NCBI GenBank assembly: GCA_020629375.1 | Contig: JAHDDK010000001.1 | Span: forward strand, 60,744 to 118,128 | DNA length: 57,385 nucleotides | DNA from: Acidimicrobiales bacterium | Lineage (GTDB): Bacteria; Actinomycetota; Acidimicrobiia; Acidimicrobiales; SHLQ01 | Reading direction: 5' to 3' | Part shown: positions 18,098-25,611 of the stretch, one piece after another | How the letters are laid out: each line of letters starts with the position of its first letter | Numbering within the stretch: position 1 is the stretch's first letter | Program-made: the position numbers and the translations under genes | The notes under the pieces: model-generated | Told to the model about the DNA's origin: nothing | Seen by the model: the letters and a program-made list of their open reading frames with translations, nothing else | The model's database searches: none

Positions 18098-19000
18098 ATG
18101 ATGCGCGGTGTGAGACGAGCAGCGACGTGGCGGACCGGGCTCGGTCAGCTTCACCAATATGCGCCGCGTCCGATCCAGTTGCCTCGGCCGGTGCGTCCAA
18201 CACCGGGATTGCCGTCGATTGCGATGACGACGCCATCGTTCGAGCAGGGCGAGTTTCTTGACGCGACGATCGCAAGCATCGTCGGGCAGCGGCACGATCG
18301 GCTCGACTACGTGGTGCAGGACGCCCAGTCGACCGACTCGACTCCGGACGTGCTCGATCGCTGGACTGGTCGGGGCGTGCGGGCCGTCGTCGAGAAGGAC
18401 GGTGGCCAGGCCAACGCGATTAATCGAGGGTTTGGCAGGGTTGAGGGCGAGATCATGGGGTGGCTCAACTCCGATGATCTCCTACTGCCTGGGGCGCTCC
18501 AGACGGTGGCGTCGGTGTTTGCATCCCGGCCCGACATCGATGTGGTGTACGGCCACCGGATCATCGTCGACGGTGCTGGCGACGAGATCGGTCGATGGAT
18601 CATGCCGCCGCACGAGTCCGAGGTCCTTTCGTGGGCGGACTACATCCCGCAAGAGACGATGTTCTGGCGCCGCCGAGTGTGGGACGAGGCCGGCGGCGAG
18701 ATCGACGAGAGTTTCCGCTTCGCTGTCGACTGGGATCTGATCTTGCGCTTCAGCGACGTGGGTGCGACGTTCGCCCGGATCCCGAGGTTCCTTGGCGCGT
18801 TCAGGGTGCACGAGCAGCAGAAGACGTCGGCCCAGATTGCATCGACGGGCGAGGCGGAGATGATGCGGCTGCGGGAACGGACGCTCGGCCGCCCGGTCGA
18901 TTATCCCGAGATCCACCGCCACGTGCGGCCGTATCTGGCTACGGCGTCGATGTATCAGGCGCTGTGGAAGCTGGGGCTTTCTTTGTACGGCCGCGTCTGA
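18098..19000 (+). CDS. Family 2 glycosyltransferase
   Basis: The 300-residue protein has the GT-A fold of GT2: 'PSIAMTTPSFEQGEFLDATI' (about 39-58), 'VQDAQSTDSTPDVL', the acceptor-side 'GQANAINRGFGRVEGEI' and the metal-binding region 'GWLNSDDLLLPGAL'. The further 'IPQETMFWRRRVWDEAG' and 'FAVDWDLILRF' match inverting enzymes that extend O-antigen-like glycans. The N-terminal 'QYAPRPIQLPRPVRP' is common in this subfamily, so the start at 18098 is plausible. Its last 62 bases overlap the convergent ABC-like gene. Sugar specificity is unknown. Confidence 0.9.
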   Translation: MMRGVRRAATWRTGLGQLHQYAPRPIQLPRPVRPTPGLPSIAMTTPSFEQGEFLDATIASIVGQRHDRLDYVVQDAQSTDSTPDVLDRWTGRGVRAVVEKDGGQANAINRGFGRVEGEIMGWLNSDDLLLPGALQTVASVFASRPDIDVVYGHRIIVDGAGDEIGRWIMPPHESEVLSWADYIPQETMFWRRRVWDEAGGEIDESFRFAVDWDLILRFSDVGATFARIPRFLGAFRVHEQQKTSAQIASTGEAEMMRLRERTLGRPVDYPEIHRHVRPYLATASMYQALWKLGLSLYGRV

Positions 19001-20567
19001 CGAGGCCACGGAGGTGCTCGTCGTCCTCGGCAGCGTCGGCCACGGTGCCCGACCACACGATCTCATCGTCGACGACGACGATCAGGCCGGCGAACTGATC
19101 GCCGATGTTCTGCACGGACTTGCCGAGGACGAGTTTGGGCCGGTTGTGCATGATGAACGTGAACGCGTTGCGGTTCTCGTTCACGACGTTCTGCGGCTCG
19201 TCGGAGATGATCATCCGAACGGGGTCGCTCGCCAACATGTCGGGCACCGGGTTCTCGTCGGTGACCTCGATGATTCGGGCCACGCCGATGAGGTCGAGCT
19301 CGTCGCTGATAACGGCGGTTTCGATGACGTGGAGCACGGCCCACGCTTCGGACTCGTCGGGCTTGCTCTTGGTCAGGATGAGGAGGGGTTTGTCCTGCCC
19401 GATCACGAGGGGGTCGGTGTCGGCGCCCACGTCGATGGCGAGCTCGCTGGGGAGGGCCGAGTCGGGGTCAGCTCGGAGCGCTCGTTCGAGTCGGTGAGCA
19501 TCGATGCCGGCGATGAAGCCCTGCACGATACGGATGTCTTCGAGGCGGCGGCTGACCTGGACGAACGCCTTGAAGACTTGCTGCACTGATCGTGCGGCGA
19601 AGCGGATAGCGAAGGTGAAGGCAATGATGATCTCGATCGAGAGGTCTTCGACGCCGCGGACGATGATGAAGTAGGCAACGACAGCCGCAAACATGAATGC
19701 GCTGTTGACCAGACCGAGCACCTGAAGTTTGGTGGTTGCCAGCTGTCGATCGTGAAACAGTTTGTCGTCAGTTTCGGTTCGGCTGAAGGAGAGATTTTCG
19801 GGCTCGGTGACCCCGTCGGCCAGATCTTCGAGTTGTTCGACAAGGAGGTCGCGTGACATCTGTTGGCGGCTGTCGTAGGTCTGGGTCAGTTCTTGTACCT
19901 CTCGGTTGACGCGCTCGCCGATCACGCCGAACACGGCGGCGATGGGGAGAGCGACGAGTGTTGCGATCGGGTCGATGAGGATCATCACGACGAGCGACGA
20001 GAAGAGCAGGACGATCGACGGCGCAAGAGTGAGGAGGTCGGTGAGTGCGACGGTCGAGGAACGCACCTTGGCCACGAGCGCTTGGTGAAGTGCGATCGCG
20101 GGACGTTTGTGGTCGATGGTGCTTTGCCAGCCTTCGGACCCGTGGTCGGCGAGCAGCGTGATGATCATCTGTCGAAGGCGGGCGGCGTGTTCTCGCGCGA
20201 GCTCTGCGATTTGGCGCTCGGTTCTCCAGATCGCCCATGCCGAGGCAGAGACGACGACAAGCAGGGAGACGAGGAATATGGCCGCTGTCCGTGGTTCGGC
20301 GGCGGATTCGATGTTGATCTCAATGCCCGCTCGTCCGAGGCTGCCATCTCCGACAGCTGCTCGGATGTAGAAGATGACGGCGATGGTGCCGAGAGCCGTT
20401 CCGAGCGCTCCGATTACTTGTCCGACGGAGACGACGGCGAGCTGGATTGGGTGGCGCCGAATCGTGGAGCCTGCAAGCCACCGGGCCGCTTCGACGAGGA
20501 TCCGAACGCGTTGTCGAAAGCCCGCTTCTTTGACGCCCGACTCCTCGTCGGACATGACGCTCACCAT
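18939..20567 (-). CDS. ABC exporter-like membrane protein with decayed ATPase domain
   Basis: The 542-residue protein has about six membrane segments in residues 40-335, including 'LAVVSVGQVIGALGTALG', 'FLVSLLVVVSASAWAIW', 'SIVLLFSSLVVMILI' and 'AFMFAAVVAYFIIV', the layout of an ABC exporter half. The C-terminal 200 residues still align with an ATPase tail: 'RMIISDEPQNVVN' at the Walker B/D-loop place and 'LIVVVDDEIVWSGT' at the usual 'IVVLDDGRIVESGT'. But there is no Walker A GxxGxGKS/T, no LSGGQ signature, and the switch His region reads 'LVLGKSVQNI'. It probably cannot hydrolyse ATP; it may be a regulatory or dead partner of another transporter. It overlaps the small gene upstream by 7 nt. 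Confidence 0.7.
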   Translation of the reverse strand: MVSVMSDEESGVKEAGFRQRVRILVEAARWLAGSTIRRHPIQLAVVSVGQVIGALGTALGTIAVIFYIRAAVGDGSLGRAGIEINIESAAEPRTAAIFLVSLLVVVSASAWAIWRTERQIAELAREHAARLRQMIITLLADHGSEGWQSTIDHKRPAIALHQALVAKVRSSTVALTDLLTLAPSIVLLFSSLVVMILIDPIATLVALPIAAVFGVIGERVNREVQELTQTYDSRQQMSRDLLVEQLEDLADGVTEPENLSFSRTETDDKLFHDRQLATTKLQVLGLVNSAFMFAAVVAYFIIVRGVEDLSIEIIIAFTFAIRFAARSVQQVFKAFVQVSRRLEDIRIVQGFIAGIDAHRLERALRADPDSALPSELAIDVGADTDPLVIGQDKPLLILTKSKPDESEAWAVLHVIETAVISDELDLIGVARIIEVTDENPVPDMLASDPVRMIISDEPQNVVNENRNAFTFIMHNRPKLVLGKSVQNIGDQFAGLIVVVDDEIVWSGTVADAAEDDEHLRGLVRRGRTKKAPASTAPDTSTP

Positions 20568-21007
20568 CGGTCGCTGCCCAGTTCGAACTCTTCTCCGGAG
20601 ATGATGCCTTCATCGATGAACTCGTCTTCGACCACGTCGTTGTCGGTGCGGGTCACCCGTTCGACAGCGAGTGCGGCTGTCGTGGGTGCCCACGTCTTGT
20701 CTGTGCTGGACCGGAGGCTTTTGATGAGTCGGGCTCGGGCTCGGCGCCCGCCCGAGGATGCGGCGCCTTGGGTTTCGTCGAATCGGATCCGGAACAGCTC
20801 ACCAGCGAGCGTCAGGAGTCCATCGTCGGAGGCGCCGACGGATAACCGGTGAGCCGCGGTGCGGAGGTGTTCGCTGGCAGGCTGGTCCAGAGTGTGTCGG
20901 GCTCGATCTCGGAAAATGTCGATGAGTAGCTGGACGAGTTCGGTGCGGTCGGGAGAGACGAACACGGTCCTGGTGTTCTCGCCGTGGATGCGCTCGAGCA
21001 CGAACAC
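20561..21007 (-). CDS. Small protein between sulfotransferase and ABC-like genes, function unknown
   Basis: The C-terminal part of a longer open frame looks like a real gene of about 148 codons, starting at GTG 21007 (or GTG 21001), directly after the sulfotransferase stop (21010-21012). It reads 'FVLERIHGENTRTVFVSP', then 'ELVQLLIDIFRDRARHTL', and ends acidic ('DVVEDEFIDEGIISGEEFEL'). Upstream of 21007 the same frame only mirrors the sulfotransferase. No family recognised. It overlaps the ABC-like gene start by 7 nt, so the two proteins may work together. Confidence 0.6.
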   Translation of the reverse strand: MFVLERIHGENTRTVFVSPDRTELVQLLIDIFRDRARHTLDQPASEHLRTAAHRLSVGASDDGLLTLAGELFRIRFDETQGAASSGGRRARARLIKSLRSSTDKTWAPTTAALAVERVTRTDNDVVEDEFIDEGIISGEEFELGSDRW

Positions 21008-21009
21008 GT

Positions 21010-21765
21010 TCAGCTGTCCAGGTAGCCGTGCGACGTGAGCAGGCGCAGGGCGTCGTCGTTGAGGCTTGAGCGGAGCGTTTCGTTGATCGTGGAGATGTCG
21101 TGGTCGGTGAGCTCCTCGCGGCCCCCACCGACCTTTCCGCTGCGAATGAACAAGGCGTCGGCATCGGTTGGGCCGGTCCGCTCGAGCTCTTTCGCCTGGC
21201 GTTTTTCGAAGGCCCATCGGTTGGCGACCGCATCGAGGTCTTCGTCGTGATCGACTCCGAGACCTGCGAGCGCTCGGCCGAGTTCGGGGCCGGGGTTCGT
21301 GCGGAGCGTCTCGTAGCTGACGACCGTGACGTCGTCCGCGCCCGGCGCCCAGCTGTTGAACCAACGGGCGAGACGGAAAATTCCGTGGCTCGGTGATCGA
21401 AGGAATCCGGGGATGTCGCCGCCGAATTGCTCGGTGTGTTTGGTGGTGTAGTGGAAGTAGCTGACGAGCGAGTCGTATGGGTGGCGGATGATCATGACCG
21501 TGTGGGGTGCAGCGGGCACCTCGTGGCGCGAGTTGTGGGTGGCGAGACGCAGCGGAGCTGGAGCGGGTCCGTCGAACTGTGCGTTCCATTCGACGATTGC
21601 CTTGTCGCTGTGTTCGTTGATGAACACGCGGGTGCCCTTTGGAAGCGGTGTGGATCGTCGGATCACTTCGCTCACCATTCCGGCGAGCCAGGTCCGGCCC
21701 GATCGGGGGTACGAGGCGAGCAGGGCTTCGATGGTGAGTTCGCTCTGGAGGGAAGTCTGTTTCAC
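21010..21765 (-). CDS. PAPS-dependent sulfotransferase (Sulfotransfer_1 type)
   Basis: This cytoplasmic enzyme would move sulfate from PAPS to a hydroxyl group of a glycan or small molecule. The 251-residue protein has the 5'-phosphosulfate loop YPRSGRTW (19-26) and the 3'-phosphate element IRHPYDSLVSYF (93-104), both textbook. Later 'VTVVSYETLRTNP' and the C-terminal 'LRSSLNDDALRLL' fit the family. It starts at GTG 21765, overlapping the stop of the GT-B/DUF115 gene by 4 nt (GTGA); the upstream continuation of the frame is a shadow. Coupling with the DUF115 fusion suggests both act on one product. Confidence 0.92.
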   Translation of the reverse strand: MKQTSLQSELTIEALLASYPRSGRTWLAGMVSEVIRRSTPLPKGTRVFINEHSDKAIVEWNAQFDGPAPAPLRLATHNSRHEVPAAPHTVMIIRHPYDSLVSYFHYTTKHTEQFGGDIPGFLRSPSHGIFRLARWFNSWAPGADDVTVVSYETLRTNPGPELGRALAGLGVDHDEDLDAVANRWAFEKRQAKELERTGPTDADALFIRSGKVGGGREELTDHDISTINETLRSSLNDDALRLLTSHGYLDS

Positions 21766-23756
21766 GTTGCGGTACTCGTCGGGTCGGAGAGGGCTTCGGC
21801 TAGGGGCAGGCGCGGGAAGACCTCGAGTGCGCCGCCTTCGGTGGCGTTGACCACCGATACTCCGAGCATACGGAGTACGTCGTGGGCGAGTCGGTAGTGG
21901 CGGATCATGTTGTCGACGCGTGGGTGGTGCCAGGAGCGGCCTTGGCCGAAGTAATCGGCGGCGAAGTGGTTGGGGTCGTCGTCGGCGGTGGAGGTGATGA
22001 TCAGCTTTTCGCCGTCGGATCCGGGGACGTCGGGCCCGGAGCGGTCGACGGTGTCGGGGATCGTGTAGCTCGTGTCGCAGCCGACGAGGATCATCTCGGT
22101 GAATCCGAGGTGCGCAGCGATTTGCATCAGCGCAATGGTGACGGTTGCCGGTTGGACGAGTCCGGCGGCGAGGTCGACGGAGAAGGCGCCGAAGGGAGAG
22201 TGGTGGCTCATCTCGCCGAGCGGGTCGACGAAGACCGCGTTTGGGATGTCGGGGAGCAGGTCGGGCGGTCGGACGGTGGCGCCGGAGTCGTCGTGCATCG
22301 GCACGTGGGTAGGAAAGACGCCGGTCGTGTCGGGATGGGCGTCGAGCAGGGTCCGGATGTCGTCGTGGCGTTCGTGGAGGTAGAGCGGGTCGACGGCTGC
22401 GTAGTAGGTGGGTCGCCATTTCACTTCGTCGAACAGCAGGTGTATGCCGTTGGAGGCAAACATGATCTCGTTGTCGAGAAGGCCCAGATCGGTCTGTCGC
22501 AGCGACGGCCCATTGCCCACGATCACGCAGCGTTGGCCAGCATGACGGGCCCGAATCGAGCCGAGCGGGCCTCCTTCGCGGCGGTCGGGTCGGCTCTCCA
22601 CAACGACTCGAAGGTCGGGGCGTTGGCCGCGGAGCGCATGATGGGCGAGGCCAGCGTTCGCTCCCATCTTCTGGCGGGCCTCGGGGTCGGCGAACTGTTG
22701 GAGACACCACGTGATGCGGGCGGGCTCGGGCGTGTCGACGACGAGCGCGGCACCGGTGCCGCGGAGGTATTCGATCGCCGCGTTGCCGGCAGGACCAACT
22801 GCCAGAACCGGGCGACCTGACGCAAGCAGTGCCGGGACAGCTCCAGGGATCGCAGGTTGTTGCGAACGGCCCGCGGAGAAGTCTTGGCAGAACACGACGA
22901 TGTCGGCATCGGCGTAGTGGTCGGCGAGTGCCGGCGGCCGTTGTCCCGGTGCCGTGGCGCTGACCCCATTGAGCGTCGCGAGTGCGTCGGCGACAGAGTT
23001 GCCCTCGCCGCGAGCCTGTGAGCGAAGCGCAAGCGTCACGTTCGGCGCTTGGTGCACGGCGAGGCCGACGAGCATGGTGCTGGCGATGCCGTACCCCGGT
23101 GCGGGGTCGGGTGCACATGCCAGCCGCAGGCGTTCGCTCTGCACGCCCATCGGGGCCGGACGGGCATCGACAGGCGATCCGACGACCCAGGTTCCGACGT
23201 CGACACCCCACGTTTCTGAGAGTTGGCTGGCGAGGAGGTCGGAAGAGGCGAACACCGCCGAGGATCGGCGTGCGACGCTGGCGAGCGTCCCGTCCCAGAA
23301 TCGGCCCCGGTCCGGCCACGAGTCGAGCAGGTCGAGGTACCACTGGTCTTCGACGAGCAGTACGACCGGTACGTCGGAGCGTATGAGGCGTTCGGCGACC
23401 GTGACGAGAGGTATCGCGCCCGGGCCAGCGCAGAACACCACGAGGTCGGGTTGGTGGGCGTCGAGTGCCGCCACAACCTCGTCGACGTCCGCAGGGTGGC
23501 CTTGTGAGGAGCCCCCGGGTCGGTCGACCAGCCGTAGGTTCTCGCCGTCGTCGACGGTGACGGCGAGCGCGTCTTCGGGGTCGAGTTCGGCGAGCCACGG
23601 ATGCACGACGTCGACCCCGTTGCTGGGCTGGCCGATGCGGGGGTCGAGTACGACAAGCCGCGTGCCCGCGGGCGGTATTGGAGAACCGTCGCGCGCCACG
23701 GCGAAGCGAAGGCGCGCTCGGTCTGCGGCGGCGCGAGCCGATTGCCGAACAGTCAC
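21762..23756 (-). CDS. Fusion of GT-B-like domain and DUF115 (MptE-like) domain
   Basis: The 664-residue protein starts at GTG 23756. Residues 1 to about 395 resemble a GT-B glycosyltransferase, with a C-terminal half containing 'ALLASGRPVLAVGP' and 'YLRGTGAALVVDTPEP'. From about 410 it is a DUF115/MptE-like domain: 'QRCVIVGNGPSLRQTDL', 'FASNGIHLLFDEVKWRPTYY', 'LVGCDTSYTIPD' and 'GRSWHHPRVDNMIRHY'. DUF115 occurs in motility-associated (Maf-type) glycosyltransferases and in archaeal pterin diphosphokinase MptE. A paralogue with the same architecture and the same length lies at 45403. Likely a bifunctional glycan enzyme; the donor is unknown. It diverges from the GSCFA gene with only 57 bases between. 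Confidence 0.8.
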   Translation of the reverse strand: MTVRQSARAAADRARLRFAVARDGSPIPPAGTRLVVLDPRIGQPSNGVDVVHPWLAELDPEDALAVTVDDGENLRLVDRPGGSSQGHPADVDEVVAALDAHQPDLVVFCAGPGAIPLVTVAERLIRSDVPVVLLVEDQWYLDLLDSWPDRGRFWDGTLASVARRSSAVFASSDLLASQLSETWGVDVGTWVVGSPVDARPAPMGVQSERLRLACAPDPAPGYGIASTMLVGLAVHQAPNVTLALRSQARGEGNSVADALATLNGVSATAPGQRPPALADHYADADIVVFCQDFSAGRSQQPAIPGAVPALLASGRPVLAVGPAGNAAIEYLRGTGAALVVDTPEPARITWCLQQFADPEARQKMGANAGLAHHALRGQRPDLRVVVESRPDRREGGPLGSIRARHAGQRCVIVGNGPSLRQTDLGLLDNEIMFASNGIHLLFDEVKWRPTYYAAVDPLYLHERHDDIRTLLDAHPDTTGVFPTHVPMHDDSGATVRPPDLLPDIPNAVFVDPLGEMSHHSPFGAFSVDLAAGLVQPATVTIALMQIAAHLGFTEMILVGCDTSYTIPDTVDRSGPDVPGSDGEKLIITSTADDDPNHFAADYFGQGRSWHHPRVDNMIRHYRLAHDVLRMLGVSVVNATEGGALEVFPRLPLAEALSDPTSTAT

Positions 23757-23813
23757 GCTCTCAACGGTAGTTCGGGCGACCGATCGCCCGATGTAGGTCG
23801 ATCGGTGTGGTCG

Positions 23814-24749
23814 ATGCGAATCGGGGCTGCGGGCAGTTGCTTCGCCCAGCACCTCAAGCGGTTTCTCGAATCGAATGGCGTGTCGATCGTCGATGTGGAG
23901 CCCCCGCCACCAATTCTCAAGACCATTCCCGATCTGATCGACGGTCACGGCTACGGCGTGTACTCGGCACGGTTTGGCAACATCTACACGGTTCGCCAGT
24001 TGCTTCAGCTGTTGCGTGAGGCGTCTGGTGAGCTCGCGATCGATGATTCGTCGATTGCGTGGCAGAGAGAGGACGGAAGGTGGATTGACGCGTTCCGGCC
24101 CGCGGTACCGGAGTATGGATTGGGGTCGCTCGACGAGGTGATTGCGCTTCGTCGGCACCACGTCGATCGGGTGTGGGCACTGTTCTCGCAGGTCGATGTG
24201 ATGATCTTCACGCTTGGCCTGACCGAGTACTGGCTCGATGAAGAGACGGGCTTGGCGTACTCGGCTCCGCCCGGCGTGAAAGCGGGGACGTTCGATGCGA
24301 AGCGTTGGACTGCCAAGTCGCTTTCGTTCGCCGATCTGGTCGAGGACTTCGGGAAGGTTCAGTCGATGGTGGGGGCCTCCACGAAGTGGCTGCTGACGGT
24401 GTCGCCTGTCCCGTTGACGGCGACGGCCACGGGCCAGCACGTGCTCGTGGCGAATACGCGATCCAAGTCGACGCTTCGGGCCTTTGCCGCCGATGTTGCG
24501 GAGTCGGACCCAAACGTGGACTACTTCCCGTCGTACGAAATCGTGACGAACCCGAACAGTCGCGGTACCCACTTCATGTCGAACATGCGTGAGGTCGAGC
24601 CGGCGGCGGTCGCTCGGGTGATGCATGAGTTCCGCCGGGCCCAGCCGCGTCTCTTCGAGCACGAAGGCGAGCCAGAGTCCTCGGCGTCGGCAGACACCCA
24701 GTGCGAGGACGCCTTGCTCGAAGCCTTTGCTCCCGGTCCCGGATCATGA
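23814..24749 (+). CDS. GSCFA-family protein (SGNH-like acyl enzyme)
   Basis: From ATG 23814 the 311-residue protein begins 'RIGAAGSCFAQHLKRFL', the name-giving GSCFA motif with the probable Ser nucleophile. Other family stretches are 'IYTVRQLLQLLREA', 'FTLGLTEYW', 'LLTVSPVPLTAT', 'VDYFPSYEIV' and 'GTHFMSNMREV'. GSCFA proteins are related to SGNH hydrolases and acyltransferases and occur in glycan clusters, so O-acyl transfer or removal on a sugar is likely. The next gene overlaps its stop by 4 nt (ATGA) and encodes a second SGNH-like protein, so they are a coupled pair. Confidence 0.88.
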   Translation: MRIGAAGSCFAQHLKRFLESNGVSIVDVEPPPPILKTIPDLIDGHGYGVYSARFGNIYTVRQLLQLLREASGELAIDDSSIAWQREDGRWIDAFRPAVPEYGLGSLDEVIALRRHHVDRVWALFSQVDVMIFTLGLTEYWLDEETGLAYSAPPGVKAGTFDAKRWTAKSLSFADLVEDFGKVQSMVGASTKWLLTVSPVPLTATATGQHVLVANTRSKSTLRAFAADVAESDPNVDYFPSYEIVTNPNSRGTHFMSNMREVEPAAVARVMHEFRRAQPRLFEHEGEPESSASADTQCEDALLEAFAPGPGS

Positions 24750-25480
24750 GGGTCGCCTTCATTGGAGATTCGCATGTGGCGTGTCTGGCGGAGGCGCTGC
24801 GCGACCATCCTGACCCTCCTCACCGGGTCTTTGCGGCGCCCCGACTGGATCTGCGTGAGGTCCGCTTCGAAGATGAACGCCTTGTCGTTTCATCGGATCG
24901 CGCACGTCGCCCGATGGAGCGTCTCTCGGGCGCGAGCGAGATCCGGTACGAAGAGCACGACGCCATCGTGTGGGTGGGTTCGGTGCTCGGACGTCTGCGA
25001 CCTCCGAGCTTTCGAGATGGGGGCAGATATCACCTGCCTCGACGAGCCGCCGATGCTGTCGACGCGCCTGGGGTCGATGTCGAGTGGATCGACGATCGGT
25101 TGTTTCGTCGGGCGCTCGGCGCCGGGGTTGTTGGGCGCCTGACACGATTCGGTGAGCTCGGGGCCAGGGCGCACCGGCCGGTGGTTGCCGTACCGAGGCC
25201 ATACCTCGCCCGCCGTTCGGATCGTGTCGCCGTCGCCGGTCCGGTCGCCGAGTTCCTTCGGGACGAGTGGGAAGACCTTGTCCGGTCGACCGCCGTCAGC
25301 CAGGGAGTCGGTGTGGTTCTTCAACCCGAAGAGACCGTGGTCGACGTGCTTTACTCGGGCGATCAATGGTCCCGGGGAAGTGTCGGATTGGCTGGCTCCA
25401 CCCACGATGACGATGACGTCGACCATCTCAACGGCGACTACGGAGCGATCCTGCTGAAGCACGTGCTGTCGAGCATCTGA
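24746..25480 (+). CDS. Small SGNH-like protein paired with GSCFA
   Basis: The 244-residue protein starts 'RVAFIGDSHVACLAEAL', with GDSH fitting the SGNH block I nucleophile. Near the C-terminus 'DDDDVDHLNGDYGAILL' has the DxxH of block V. Between them 'HDAIVWVGSVLGRLRPPSF' and 'PVVAVPRPYLARRSD' occur. Size and motifs suggest an esterase or acyltransferase acting on a glycan, probably together with GSCFA, to which it is coupled (ATG 24746 inside the GSCFA stop). A second, frameshifted copy of this gene lies at 33983-34774. Confidence 0.75.
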   Translation: MRVAFIGDSHVACLAEALRDHPDPPHRVFAAPRLDLREVRFEDERLVVSSDRARRPMERLSGASEIRYEEHDAIVWVGSVLGRLRPPSFRDGGRYHLPRRAADAVDAPGVDVEWIDDRLFRRALGAGVVGRLTRFGELGARAHRPVVAVPRPYLARRSDRVAVAGPVAEFLRDEWEDLVRSTAVSQGVGVVLQPEETVVDVLYSGDQWSRGSVGLAGSTHDDDDVDHLNGDYGAILLKHVLSSI

Positions 25481-25611
25481 GATCCGAACTCTGGGTCGAT
25501 TGGCTCGGTTCGCGAAGCGCAAAGCCGGGCGTTTCTTCTCACGAGTGCCTTTCTGCCGACATCTACACTCGTGAGACGGATGACCACAGGCGATCATGCC
25601 GGGGAGGCGTA

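Noticed and set aside
21766..23598. Upstream extension of the sulfotransferase frame at 21010 to 862 residues
   Set aside because: The extension is Arg/Pro-rich and only mirrors the GT-B/DUF115 gene in another frame; the sulfotransferase begins at GTG 21765.
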